The notes beneath the pieces were generated by a model. That model ran no database searches. It was not told where the DNA came from and saw only the letters and a list, made by a program, of their open reading frames with translations. From Salipaludibacillus sp. LMS25 (GTDB taxonomy: Bacteria > Bacillota > Bacilli > Bacillales > Salisediminibacteriaceae), in NCBI RefSeq assembly GCF_024362805.1, contig NZ_CP093299.1, positions 434,001 through 498,000 on the forward strand: a stretch of 64,000 bases of DNA, written 5' to 3'. Position numbers and translations under genes: made by a program. The first letter of the stretch is position 1. The number at the start of each line of letters is the position of its first letter. Positions 1-8,819 of the stretch are shown here, piece after piece.

Positions 1-1
1 G

Positions 2-754
2 TTATTTAGGAGAGTAAGAGGTGAGTTACCTTGGTCGTTTATTTTCCGTAAATTCCCTAAAAAGGAATTGAAGGACCTTCTTAAGATTGGCATTCCGTCG
101 GCCGGTGAACAACTCTCTTATAACACATCTCAAATGGTGATAACTTATTTTATTGCTTCGATGGGAACGAGTGCATTAACAACAAGAGTTTACACACTTA
201 ATATCATGATGTTTGCCTTTCTTTTTTCCATTGCGATCGGACAAGGAACCCAAATACTAGTAGGTTATTTAATTGGCGAAAGAAAACATGAGGAAGCCTA
301 TCGACGAGGGTTAAGAAGCTTATGGATAGGTATTAGTGTGTCTACTTTTGCAGCTATATTGTTTGCTGTTTTCAGCCATCCACTTCTGAACATTTTCACC
401 GATAATCCCGATATCATCCAACTGGGAAGTTTGTTACTTATTATGACGATCTTTCTCGAGCCTGGAAGAGCTTTTAATTTGATTCTTATTAACTCTTTAA
501 GAGCTGCTGGAGATGTGACATTCCCAGTTTTCATCGGTGTTCTCTCTATGTGGGGCATAGCTGTCACGATCTCTTACACAGCAGGTATATGGCTCGGCTT
601 TGGTTTAATAGGTGTTTGGGTCGCTATGATTTGTGATGAATGGCTGAGAGGTCTACTCATGTTAAGACGCTGGAAGACACGTAAGTGGGAACAGATGTCG
701 TTTATCACAGATAATAGTCGTAAACTCCCGGCTCAAAATAGAGAGGAGAGCTAA
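2..754 (+). CDS. MATE family multidrug/metabolite efflux transporter (C-terminal part, cut by window edge)
   Basis: The reading frame is open from base 2, so this is the C-terminal half of a longer gene whose start lies left of the window. Several hydrophobic segments are visible, and the stretch around LEPGRAFNLILINSLRAAGD is typical of the second half of MATE exporters (usually about 450 residues), which are Na+- or H+-coupled membrane antiporters. Substrate cannot be told. Oddity: the last 17 residues (FITDN to the stop, bases 701-754) lie inside a reverse-oriented family-B palindromic repeat, so the natural C-terminus appears to have been replaced by the element. No membrane segment is affected. 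Confidence 0.85.
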   Translation, partial: LFRRVRGELPWSFIFRKFPKKELKDLLKIGIPSAGEQLSYNTSQMVITYFIASMGTSALTTRVYTLNIMMFAFLFSIAIGQGTQILVGYLIGERKHEEAYRRGLRSLWIGISVSTFAAILFAVFSHPLLNIFTDNPDIIQLGSLLLIMTIFLEPGRAFNLILINSLRAAGDVTFPVFIGVLSMWGIAVTISYTAGIWLGFGLIGVWVAMICDEWLRGLLMLRRWKTRKWEQMSFITDNSRKLPAQNREES

Positions 755-831
755 CTCTATTTAGGCTGGAGATAACGGACGCTAATGTCTTGATTCACTC
801 AACTCCCACTGATTGAAGGTTCGTTTTATAT
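701..831 (-). repeat. Family-B palindromic element, copy B1 (reverse)
   Basis: Reads, in reverse of the family orientation, from TTTATCACAGATAA (701) to GGTTCGTTTTATA (831). It contains the family landmarks: an AATAGAGAGGAGAG core, GGAGATAACGGACGCTAATG, and the TTGATTCACTCAACT linker. The 5' hairpin arm is shortened. Its first 54 bases encode the C-terminus and stop codon of the MATE gene. Confidence 0.85.
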
Positions 832-1004
832 TCTATGCGCTCTTATTAAGCGCATTACATAATTATACAAACTAGTTTAATAATCATCACTATAAGTATT
901 GCTATGGTCCCGCTATGCGATTTTTCTGAAAGCTTATAAACCTTTGACATGACTGGCATCAACGACATATTTCCTCCCGTACAGGAGATGGATTTAGATA
1001 CCTT

Positions 1005-1033
1005 TTGACATTCTTAAATAATTTTGGTTAAAT
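1005..1033 (+). promoter_or_regulatory. Candidate sigma-A promoter of the TRAP operon
   Basis: TTGACA at 1005-1010 followed after 17 bases by TTAAAT at 1028-1033, about 75 bases upstream of the start codon of the TAXI binding protein. The rest of the 832-1108 gap shows no gene. Predicted from sequence only. Confidence 0.45.
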
Positions 1034-1108
1034 AAAATAGAATATCAGCAACTTTTTATACGGTTTCTGGTATTTTTAGAAACTATATTTTTTAAGGGGG
1101 AATGTACG

Positions 1109-2125
1109 TTGAAGAAAAAGTTTACTTCAATGTTTGCGGTTTTACTAACAGGTACGCTCTTGCTAGCTGCTTGTGGAGATACAACCGGAAACAATGATAA
1201 CACTGCTGAAAATAATGCTAACGCTGGAACAGCTACTGATGTTGGAGGCCTTCAATTAGGAACAGGTAGTACTGGTGGTACTTACTATCCATTAGGCCAA
1301 GAAATGGCCACTGTCATTAATAACAATATTGATGTAGACGGCTTTGATTTAAGTGCTGTATCGTCCGGTGCCTCTGTTGATAATATCGTAAGGATTTTTC
1401 AAGGTGATATGGATTTAGGTATGACTGTTCACCTTCCTGCTCTAGATGCCTTAACTGGAGATGGAGAGTTTGAAGGGGTGGCAATTGATAATTTTGGTTT
1501 TATGGGCCATATTTATCCTGAAGTGATGCAAATTGCGACAACTGAAGGTTCTGGTATTGAATCAATTGCTGATCTTGAAGGAGCTTCTGTTGCTATTGGA
1601 CCGCCCGGAAGCGGAACCCAAGCAGCTGCTAAATTAATTTTAGAAGCTTACGGTTTAGAAGATGGGGATTACGAAGCTTATGAAGAAGGTTTTGGTGACG
1701 CAGCTGGTCGTATTCAAGATGGCACCCTCGATGCTTCTTTCGGCCTCTTAGGTTTACCTGATGGAAGTATTGAACAGATTGCTCTTCAACGTGATGTGAA
1801 ACTTATTCCACTCAGTGAAAAAGCTACTTCATACATTGAAGAAAATAGCGGTTATGAAGCATTCACCATTCCTGCTGATTCCTACGATTTCCTTGAAGAG
1901 GATATTCAAGCGATTACTGCTTATGCCATATTAGTTGGCTCTCTTGATTCAATCGATGACGATTTAGGCTATGAAATCACCAAAACTCTTTTTGAAAATA
2001 GTGGTGACATTTCTCACTCTCAAGGAAGCCACTTAACAAAAGAGAATGCGTTAAATGGTTCTGAAGGACTTCCTTTGCATCCTGGAGCTGAGCGTTATTT
2101 TGAAGAAGAAGGCATCACCCAGTAA
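1109..2125 (+). CDS. TAXI family TRAP transporter solute-binding lipoprotein
   Basis: Extracellular substrate-binding subunit of a tripartite ATP-independent periplasmic (TRAP) transporter of the TAXI type. Start is TTG at 1109, 8 bases after a GGGGG ribosome binding site; an ATG at 1102 is out of frame. Residues 1-21 form a lipoprotein signal ending in the lipobox LLAAC, followed by an Asn/Thr-rich linker and the TAXI signature LGTGSTGGTYYPLGQ near residues 50-64. Length 338 is normal for the family. The fused permease follows at 2352. Known TAXI proteins bind glutamate/glutamine or dicarboxylates; the substrate here is unknown, but the neighbouring amino-acid enzymes make an acidic amino acid a reasonable guess. 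Confidence 0.92.
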   Translation: MKKKFTSMFAVLLTGTLLLAACGDTTGNNDNTAENNANAGTATDVGGLQLGTGSTGGTYYPLGQEMATVINNNIDVDGFDLSAVSSGASVDNIVRIFQGDMDLGMTVHLPALDALTGDGEFEGVAIDNFGFMGHIYPEVMQIATTEGSGIESIADLEGASVAIGPPGSGTQAAAKLILEAYGLEDGDYEAYEEGFGDAAGRIQDGTLDASFGLLGLPDGSIEQIALQRDVKLIPLSEKATSYIEENSGYEAFTIPADSYDFLEEDIQAITAYAILVGSLDSIDDDLGYEITKTLFENSGDISHSQGSHLTKENALNGSEGLPLHPGAERYFEEEGITQ

Positions 2126-2145
2126 GATAATGTGACTATCTGATT

Positions 2146-2190
2146 AAGGGGCGGACCTCTTTAAGATCGTGTCCTGCCCCTTCTTTTCTT
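2146..2190 (+). terminator. Hairpin with T-rich tail between TRAP genes
   Basis: AAGGGGCGGAC (2146-2156) pairs, with one bulged base, with GTCCTGCCCCTT (2171-2182), followed by CTTTTCTT. It lies between the binding protein and permease genes and would allow partial termination, which would give more binding protein than permease. Confidence 0.75.
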
Positions 2191-2351
2191 TGCCACTTTC
2201 ATAGACAAGTTTACAAGTTAGATTCTATTTTCTACCGTTCTGCTGATCCTGTGGCAGAACATCGACGAAAGCGCTGGAACATCAGGCTCCTTCTTTTTCG
2301 TGGATCTTTCATATAACAATATTTTCATATAATTATAGGTGAGGTGATCGT

Positions 2352-4331
2352 ATGGCTGATACACATAAAGACATACTAACAGAACAAGAACAGCAGCAAA
2401 TGCTGGCCAAATATGATAAAGAAGCCTCTTATCGGCAAAACCCTGGAAAATGGGCTTGGGTTATTTCTTTTATGGCCATTTCTTTAACCATCTTTCATTT
2501 ATGGCGAGCATTCCCACAAACTGGCGGGCCGCTCGCTAGTCAAATTCAAGGGGCTGTTCATCTCGGGACTGCTTTAGGACTCATTTATCTGCTATACCCA
2601 TTTCGACGAACTGGAATGAAAAAAGTCGGTGTTCCTTGGTATGACGTCCTCTTAGCATTTTTAAGCATGGGGTCAGTCTATTACATCGTCCTTCGTTATG
2701 ATTGGATTACAGGACCTGCTAGAATATTAGGATTTACTACTACCGATATCATCGTAGCGTCCATCGGTATTGTGTTGATATTGGAAGCAACACGTCGTGC
2801 GGTTGGTTTACCGATCATCGTAATTGCTAGTTTAGCTATTGTATATGGGTTATACGGTACTGGTATTCCTTATTTTGGTCATGGTGGGTTTAGTTGGCGT
2901 TTTCTCTCGAATAATTTATTTTTCACTACTGAAGGTATTTTCAGTACGCCAATTAGAATTTCTGCCACCTACATCTATCTCTTTTTATTTTTCGGTGTCA
3001 TGTTAATAAAAACAGGTGTTGGGCAATATTTCAATGATTTAGCTTTCGGTGCCACAGGTCGATTTACTGGTGGTGCAGCGAAAGCGGCTGTAGCTGCATC
3101 AGCACTACAAGGAACAGTGACAGGTAGCTCTGTTGCCAACACGGTCGCATCTGGTTCTTTCACGATCCCGATGATGAAACGGGCAAAGTTTAGACCGGAA
3201 TTTGCTGCAGCAGCCGAAGCTTCTGCATCTACAGGTGGGCAAATCATGCCACCAATTATGGGAGCTGCTGCCTTCATTATGGTGGATTATATTGGCAATG
3301 TGTCGTACAGTGATATTATTATTATCGGTATCATTCCTGCATTACTTTACTTCACGAGTGTTTTTATGGGAACACATTTTGAAGCGAAACGGCACGGTAT
3401 TTATGGACTGCCAAAGAGCGAGTTACCTTCTATGACAGGACTTTTAAAGCAAATATATTTGCTCGCTCCTCTTGTGACGATCTTCACGATGCTTGTTTTA
3501 GGATTCACACCGGCATATGCGGCCTTATGGGGAATCGGTGCAGCATTCTTTGTAAGCTTCTTCCGCAAAGAAACACGCATGGGTATCTCTGATATTTTGG
3601 ATGCTTTTGAACAAAGTGCGAGAATCGCTTTACCTGTCATTGCAGCGTGTGCCAGCGCTGGTATTATTGTTGGCGTTGTTGTGTTCTCAGGGATAGGTGG
3701 TAAGATCGCTGGTGGGTTACTCTCTCTCGCTGGGGATAACTTGTTCTTATTGATGTTCTTCACTATGATAGCGTGTATCCTTCTTGGAATGGGGCTACCG
3801 ACAACAGCTAACTACGTTGTAACAGCCTCGGTAGCTGCTCCTGCATTAATTTCATTTGGGGTACCGGAAGTCGCCGCTCACTTCTTTGTATTTTATTTCG
3901 GTATTGTGGCAGACATTACCCCACCTGTTAGCTTAGCTGCATATGCTGGTGCAGGCATCGCTAAAGCAAATCCAATGAAAGCAGGGGTAACTGCCTTTAA
4001 GCTTGCCATAGCAGGGTTTATTATTCCTTACGTTTTCGTTTATAATCCGGCCTTACTTTTGCAAGATGCGGATATAACAACGGTTATCTTGCTGGTCATT
4101 ACAGCACTGCTTGGGATGGCGGCAGTCAGTGCGACTATGATGAATTACTTCATATATTCGTTTAAATGGTATGAACGGCCATTACTTCTTCTTTCAGGTC
4201 TCATGCTCATTTACCCTGAGAACTTATATATTGAGGGTAGCGGATTACTCTTATTTATTCTTATAGCGGTGTTACAATACCTGCGTAAGAAAAAAATAGA
4301 CATGCAAGACACACAAACAACAGCTTTATAA
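2352..4331 (+). CDS. TRAP transporter fused small/large permease (DctQM type)
   Basis: Membrane component pairing with the TAXI binding lipoprotein encoded just upstream; drives Na+-coupled uptake. At 659 residues it is the fused form: an N-terminal region with about four membrane segments (roughly residues 30-140) corresponds to the small DctQ-like subunit and the remainder, with more than ten segments, to the DctM-like large subunit. Gly/Ala-rich loops such as ASALQGTVTGSSVANTVASG (around 250-270) and GMGLPTTANYVVTASVAAPA (around 480-500) are the substrate-pathway loops typical of the family. ATG start at 2352 follows GAGGTG. A strong terminator follows at 4356. Confidence 0.93.
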   Translation: MADTHKDILTEQEQQQMLAKYDKEASYRQNPGKWAWVISFMAISLTIFHLWRAFPQTGGPLASQIQGAVHLGTALGLIYLLYPFRRTGMKKVGVPWYDVLLAFLSMGSVYYIVLRYDWITGPARILGFTTTDIIVASIGIVLILEATRRAVGLPIIVIASLAIVYGLYGTGIPYFGHGGFSWRFLSNNLFFTTEGIFSTPIRISATYIYLFLFFGVMLIKTGVGQYFNDLAFGATGRFTGGAAKAAVAASALQGTVTGSSVANTVASGSFTIPMMKRAKFRPEFAAAAEASASTGGQIMPPIMGAAAFIMVDYIGNVSYSDIIIIGIIPALLYFTSVFMGTHFEAKRHGIYGLPKSELPSMTGLLKQIYLLAPLVTIFTMLVLGFTPAYAALWGIGAAFFVSFFRKETRMGISDILDAFEQSARIALPVIAACASAGIIVGVVVFSGIGGKIAGGLLSLAGDNLFLLMFFTMIACILLGMGLPTTANYVVTASVAAPALISFGVPEVAAHFFVFYFGIVADITPPVSLAAYAGAGIAKANPMKAGVTAFKLAIAGFIIPYVFVYNPALLLQDADITTVILLVITALLGMAAVSATMMNYFIYSFKWYERPLLLLSGLMLIYPENLYIEGSGLLLFILIAVLQYLRKKKIDMQDTQTTAL

Positions 4332-4355
4332 TGATAGAAAGACTGTGTCTTAAAA

Positions 4356-4394
4356 ATAACCAGGGGTGCCGAAAAAGTGGACACCCCTGGTTAT
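4356..4394 (+). terminator. Rho-independent terminator after TRAP operon
   Basis: ATAACCAGGGGTG (from 4356) and CACCCCTGGTTAT (to 4394) form a 13-bp perfect stem around a short loop; the 3' flank is T-rich. Confidence 0.85.
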
Positions 4395-4572
4395 CTATTA
4401 ATCATTTTCTCTCCTATAGCCCCTATAAAGTCTAGTTTTGAATTCCACCTAAGTTAATCTGTTTTAAATACGTTGAAGGTCCATGAACTAGTGTTGCGGG
4501 AAACATCTTTCTGCCTCTACACACGTCACACTACACTTTGTTTTCACAAAAAAAGTCAATCCATCCCCTTTT
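4395..4572. other. Gap 4332-4726: terminator and repeat only
   Basis: Between the TRAP terminator and the family-C repeat there is AT-rich DNA with no ribosome binding site or protein that I can recognise. A 64-codon open frame starting at 4473 runs through the repeat and has no Shine-Dalgarno sequence, so it is not called. Confidence 0.5.
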
Positions 4573-4725
4573 TTTATGAGATATTAGTTGCTATAATAGC
4601 TACGCGAACTCGTTTCAGCAAACGAAACATCGAGAAAACAGATGACATCTGGACGCCACCTGATTAAAAGTTCTCACCTACGCGATGCGTTGAGGTAGGG
4701 GAGCTATCGCCCTTAAAATTTAAGG
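4573..4725 (+). repeat. Family-C dispersed repeat, copy C1
   Basis: Shares collinear blocks with the reverse complement of 23222-23375: GAACTCGTTTCAGCAA, CATCGAG, a CATCTGGACGCCACCTG block and a terminal GCGATCGCCCTTAAAA-like block. The two copies differ by several small indels, so they are old. It contains local palindromes but no coding potential. Confidence 0.75.
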
Positions 4726-4726
4726 A

Positions 4727-5581
4727 TTAATCATAAAAGACATCAAATGTTTCCCAAAGGCCTTCCAACTCTTCTAACCTCTTCTCTACTTTTTTGTGTT
4801 CAGTTCGCGTAAGAGCAGTTATTAATGCACTAATCACACTCATAGGTGCTGAAAATGAATCAATGAATGAGTTAATTTCAGTAGCAGCAATCATTTTGTG
4901 ATCCGCATATGGTACTAATGGACTCAATAAATGATCCGTTATGACGACTGTTTTAGCACTTCTTTGTTTCGCATATTTCAAAACTTCCACCGTCCGTTTT
5001 GTGTATCGAGAGAAGCCGAGTCCAATAACTAAGTCTTCTTCAGATAGGTCAAGCAAGTGCTCTGAGACCCCATCAGCTTGACGGATCATTTCTGTATTTT
5101 GCAGAACTAAATCTAAATAAAATTCTAGGAAACCTCCCACATTAGCCGCACTTCGATAAGCAATAATATAAATTCGTTTAGCATGAATGAGTTCATGAAC
5201 GATTTGTTCAAATACTGCGGAGTCCACTTGATTTAACGTTTCTTTCAAATTTTGAATGTCATCGGACAATACTTCAGTGACAACATTTTCTGTCATTTCA
5301 TTCTCATCAGTTGTTCTTGCTAGAACTTCTGCAGATGTCATTTTTCTTTGTAAAGCCTTTTGTAAATGCCGCTGTAAATCCGGATAACCTTTATAATTAA
5401 GAAAAAAGGCAAAGCGAATGACGGTTGCCTCCCCTACTTGCACGTTTTTAGCAAGCTTGGACGCGGTTAAAAAAGGGGCTGTCTCGTGATGTTCGATTAA
5501 ATAATTGGCTATTTTTTTGTGTGATTTACTCATTTTTTCCCGGGCTTGAATCATCCGTCGATATACATCACTCTCAAGCAA
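4727..5581 (-). CDS. MurR/RpiR family transcriptional regulator
   Basis: DNA-binding regulator with an N-terminal RpiR-type helix-turn-helix (about residues 1-77; SKLAKNVQVGEATVIRFAFF is the recognition region) and a C-terminal SIS domain (about 110-250) that normally senses a phosphosugar or other small ligand. Length 284 is typical. It lies 13 bases downstream of the class III aminotransferase gene on the same strand, so the two are probably cotranscribed and the regulator likely controls that gene and perhaps the divergent KamA-like gene or the TRAP operon. Ligand unknown; RpiR proteins next to amino-acid catabolic genes are not always sugar sensors. Confidence 0.9.
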   Translation of the reverse strand: MLESDVYRRMIQAREKMSKSHKKIANYLIEHHETAPFLTASKLAKNVQVGEATVIRFAFFLNYKGYPDLQRHLQKALQRKMTSAEVLARTTDENEMTENVVTEVLSDDIQNLKETLNQVDSAVFEQIVHELIHAKRIYIIAYRSAANVGGFLEFYLDLVLQNTEMIRQADGVSEHLLDLSEEDLVIGLGFSRYTKRTVEVLKYAKQRSAKTVVITDHLLSPLVPYADHKMIAATEINSFIDSFSAPMSVISALITALTRTEHKKVEKRLEELEGLWETFDVFYD

Positions 5582-5594
5582 AGTTCTCCCTCCT

Positions 5595-7001
5595 TCAGGA
5601 GATTTCCGCTCCTTCTTTTAACTGATGAAATGCCTTTTCATAAGCCTTTAACGTGAATTCTAGTTCCTCTTTTCCATGTGCTGCTGATATACTGTAACGA
5701 TTGAGAGGCTTTGTGTAAACACCAGCTTGAAGTAAGGCGAAATCCAGTTCTTTTCTCATTTTCGTGTTAGTATTTTGAAGGTCACGGTAGTGTCTCACCT
5801 TACAGTCCTCCTTCCATATTACATTAAATATAGAACCAGCACCATATGTTGTCACCGGAAGTCCCCTTTTTTGAGCCAGTGTGTCAATGCCATCTCTTAA
5901 GCTAGTCGTAAAATCTAGCACTTTAGCATATGAGCTTTCCATTTCATTTATAGTGGCAAGTCCCACAGCAAGAATGGTTGGATGGCCGTTGTAGGTGCCA
6001 CTATGAAAAAGGATATCTTTTGCTGAACCTTTACCTTTTTCTCCTGCTTCAAATACATCAGCTCCTCTAGAAGGTGAACTAACGTCAAGAATGTCGCTTC
6101 TTCCACCAACAAGCCCTATTGGAAACCCTCCCCCAATTACTTTTCCGAGAGTTGTTAAGTCCGCCTCAACGCCATATTTTTCTTGTGCCCCTCCTAAAGC
6201 TGAGCGAAAACCCGTTTTTACTTCATCAAATATAAGCACTATCCCATATGTGAGAGTTAACTGTCGTAACCGATCTATATAGGCCTGATCGGCCATAATA
6301 TACCCTGCTTGTATAGGTTCAAGAATGACTGCTGCTAAATCACGATGATAGGTCGTAATCAAATGCTCTATCCCTTCTATATGATTGAAAGGGAGAATAT
6401 AAGGTTCATTACCATCTACTTTTACATCTGCTGACTCTGGTACTGGTAAGGGAAGAGCCATTTCACCTGCTTCGTCTAATGGCGGATTAATACTGTATAA
6501 CATGTCTTTATAGCCACCATGATAATGCCCTTCACATTTAGCAACCTTTCGTTTCCCCGTAAAAACTTGAGCGAGGCGAATCGCTAACTGGGTTGCTTCT
6601 GTTCCTGAGTTCGTATAACGTAATTTTTGAATTGATGGGAAATGTCTTTTGATCATTTTTGCAAACTCGGCTTCAAGTTGATGGGGGGTACCGAACAAAC
6701 ATGTCCCATCTCTGAAAATTTGATCTGCTATCGCATGCCTTACCTTAGCATGAGCATGGCCTAAACCAAGAGCTCCATATCCCATAAGATAATCCACATA
6801 CCAATGGCCATCTATGTCCTTCAACCAAGCACCACGCCCTTCTTCCATGACGATAGGATGGGGAGAGAAATGTTTAATATTTGCTGCTACACCTCCTGGT
6901 AAATGCTTTTCTGCTTCTTTCATGTAGTCACGTGACCCCTTCGTTTCTAATCCATAACTTACAAGGGAAGATTGAATTTTATTCATTGCCATTATGTTCA
7001 C
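5595..7001 (-). CDS. Class III PLP aminotransferase, glutamate-1-semialdehyde aminomutase-like
   Basis: Fold-type I PLP enzyme of the subgroup containing glutamate-1-semialdehyde aminomutase and beta-amino-acid transaminases. Visible motifs: YTNSGTEATQLAIRLA (cofactor phosphate/substrate), GHYHGGYKD, IFDEVKTGFR, and the Schiff-base lysine in LGKVIGGGFPIG. It is probably not the heme-biosynthetic HemL: it sits with a regulator and a radical-SAM gene rather than in a hem operon. I chose GTG at 7001 because AAGGAAGG lies 5 bases upstream; an ATG at 7025 would add eight residues but lacks a binding site, and ATG 6992 is also possible. Proposed role, by context only: transamination of a beta-amino acid or an omega-amino acid. 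Confidence 0.85.
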   Translation of the reverse strand: MNIMAMNKIQSSLVSYGLETKGSRDYMKEAEKHLPGGVAANIKHFSPHPIVMEEGRGAWLKDIDGHWYVDYLMGYGALGLGHAHAKVRHAIADQIFRDGTCLFGTPHQLEAEFAKMIKRHFPSIQKLRYTNSGTEATQLAIRLAQVFTGKRKVAKCEGHYHGGYKDMLYSINPPLDEAGEMALPLPVPESADVKVDGNEPYILPFNHIEGIEHLITTYHRDLAAVILEPIQAGYIMADQAYIDRLRQLTLTYGIVLIFDEVKTGFRSALGGAQEKYGVEADLTTLGKVIGGGFPIGLVGGRSDILDVSSPSRGADVFEAGEKGKGSAKDILFHSGTYNGHPTILAVGLATINEMESSYAKVLDFTTSLRDGIDTLAQKRGLPVTTYGAGSIFNVIWKEDCKVRHYRDLQNTNTKMRKELDFALLQAGVYTKPLNRYSISAAHGKEELEFTLKAYEKAFHQLKEGAEIS

Positions 7002-7251
7002 AGCCGCCTTCCTTCTCGATTTCATTTTTATGAAATATTTATTTCATTTTATGATAATGACGCTTGGATGTGAAGAGATGACGTAAAAATAGGTGCGTTG
7101 ATTTTTGTTTATATGGCTAAAGGTTACAAAGGGCTAGAAAAATGAAGTAAATCCTTCATTAATTCACATTAATTAATCATTTCCTCCGTTTTTGACCATT
7201 TTTAAACATCTATGTTTAAATGAAAGAAGACTAGACGAGGAGGAGATATTT

Positions 7252-8421
7252 ATGGCTCAACCAAAATACATTATGAATATTGAAAAAGTCCCCCATCTCT
7301 CAGACGAAGAGAAACAGAAACTTAAACAAATTACTGAAAAGTTCGTGTTCCGGGTCAACGATTATTACTTAAGTTTAATCGATTGGGGAGACCCAGAAGA
7401 TCCCATTAGAAAACTAGTTATCCCCAATGAAGGTGAACTAGAAGAGTACGGACGATGGGATGCGTCCGATGAAGATAAAAACTACGTCGTACCTGGTTGT
7501 CAACACAAATATGAACAAACTGCCTTGTTGATCGTCTCTGAAGTGTGCGGCGCTTATTGTCGATATTGCTTTAGAAAGCGCTTATTTAGAAATGATATTA
7601 AAGAAGCTATGTCAGATGTTCAACCTGGAATTGATTATATTAAGGCACATCCCGAGATTACGAACGTGCTTCTTACAGGTGGTGATTCACTCATTCTTGC
7701 TACACGAAAACTCCGTCGTATTATTGAACAATTAAGAGAGATACCACATGTTAAAATTATTCGGCTCGGTTCAAAAATGCCTGTGTTTAATCCTATGCGC
7801 ATATATGAAGATGACGATTTGCTCGATTTAATATCAGAATACTCTACACCTGAGCAGCGTATTTATGTGATGGCTCATATTAATCATCCAGTGGAAATTA
7901 CACCTGAAGCTAAAAAAGGGTTTGAAGCTCTGCATAATGCAGGTGCGATTGTAGTCAATCAAACGCCCGTATTACGAGGGATTAATGATGATCCAAAAGT
8001 GCTCAGCAAACTACTTGATAAGCTATCATGGGCTGGTGTCACACCTTATTACTTCTTCATTAACAGACCTGTAGCAGGCAATAATGATTTTGTTCTTTCA
8101 CTTAAAGAGGCTTATGATATTGTCGAAGAAGCGAAAGCGAATACATCTGGCTTAGGGAAACGTGTCCGCTTATCAATGAGTCACACATCAGGTAAAATTG
8201 AAATATTAGCCATTGAAGATGGGAAAGCTTATTTAAAATATCACCAGTCACGTGATGGTAATTACGGAAAATTCATGGTCCTTGATTGTCCTGAAAATGC
8301 CTCTTGGTTTGATGATTTACCAGGTAATGACATGTACTGGGATGCCCCTCAGAAAAAATGGAATGAATTTAAAGGTGCTAACGATAAAATTAGTGAAAAA
8401 GAAGAAAAAGCGCTCACCTGA
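7252..8421 (+). CDS. KamA-family radical SAM aminomutase of uncertain specificity
   Basis: PLP- and [4Fe-4S]/SAM-dependent 2,3-aminomutase family member, 389 residues. ATG 7252 follows AGGAGGAG; an upstream TTG at 7192 is in frame but unsupported. Residues C99-X3-C103-X2-C106 match the radical-SAM cluster motif, GGD at 143-145 is the SAM-binding loop, and K315 in HTSGK matches the PLP lysine of lysine 2,3-aminomutase. The two aspartates that bind the lysine side-chain amine in the clostridial enzyme (recalled as D293 and D330) align with R272 and S308/M309, so lysine is an unlikely substrate; in glutamate 2,3-aminomutase these positions are Lys and Asn. No ablB acetyltransferase is adjacent. 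Divergent from the aminotransferase/RpiR pair across a 250-base gap. Confidence 0.88.
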   Translation: MAQPKYIMNIEKVPHLSDEEKQKLKQITEKFVFRVNDYYLSLIDWGDPEDPIRKLVIPNEGELEEYGRWDASDEDKNYVVPGCQHKYEQTALLIVSEVCGAYCRYCFRKRLFRNDIKEAMSDVQPGIDYIKAHPEITNVLLTGGDSLILATRKLRRIIEQLREIPHVKIIRLGSKMPVFNPMRIYEDDDLLDLISEYSTPEQRIYVMAHINHPVEITPEAKKGFEALHNAGAIVVNQTPVLRGINDDPKVLSKLLDKLSWAGVTPYYFFINRPVAGNNDFVLSLKEAYDIVEEAKANTSGLGKRVRLSMSHTSGKIEILAIEDGKAYLKYHQSRDGNYGKFMVLDCPENASWFDDLPGNDMYWDAPQKKWNEFKGANDKISEKEEKALT

Positions 8422-8436
8422 AATAAGTCGAAGATC

Positions 8437-8492
8437 ATAAAACAACTCTTTAATCAGTGGGGGCTTTACTGCCCCTTAAGAGTGGGAGAAAT
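8437..8492 (+). repeat. Short hybrid palindromic element (B-like start, A-like end)
   Basis: Begins ATAAAACAACTC like family B and continues into TCAGTGGGGGCTTTACTGCCCC and the CTTAAGAGTGGGA tail of family A. It has the same internal junction as the short A forms at 30315 and 60018. Lies directly after the KamA-like gene, where it may help end transcription. Confidence 0.75.
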
Positions 8493-8819
8493 TTTTATTT
8501 AAGGTCTTCGACAAGACGTTGTGTTGGGGCTGGTTGCATTTGCAGACAGCCCTTTGTTTATCATCCCTTGTTCTTATACACTTTTCGTTTCTCACAATCC
8601 CCAGCCATAATGGAATATCCTCTTTCCAACTAGACTTTCCGCCTGTGACTTTTATATATTTATTTCTTATTTAGTGAATTACCTCCCTTATCCATTTCTT
8701 ATCATGTCATATTTCTAGTACAATAGTTATATAATTCATAAGATATTTTTAGGTTAATGTCTTTCTTGAAACTAAAAACATAAAACATCTTCTATCAGAT
8801 CGTTAAAAGAGGGTTCAAA
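8493..8819. other. Gap 8493-8819 without a gene
   Basis: AT-rich DNA upstream of the lipoprotein gene at 8820. It presumably holds that gene's promoter, but no convincing -35/-10 pair stands out. No repeat copy and no short gene with a ribosome binding site is visible. Confidence 0.5.

Noticed and set aside
4473..4667. 64-codon open frame on the + strand
   Set aside because: Lies over repeat C1, has no ribosome binding site and no recognisable protein features.
5595..7001. Annotation as the heme-biosynthetic HemL
   Set aside because: Gene context (RpiR regulator, KamA-like gene) and the extended length do not fit a hem operon, though the family is related.
7252..8421. Annotation as lysine 2,3-aminomutase (ablA, N-acetyl-beta-lysine osmolyte pathway)
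   Set aside because: The substrate-binding acidic residues are not conserved and no ablB acetyltransferase adjoins, so only the KamA family is claimed.
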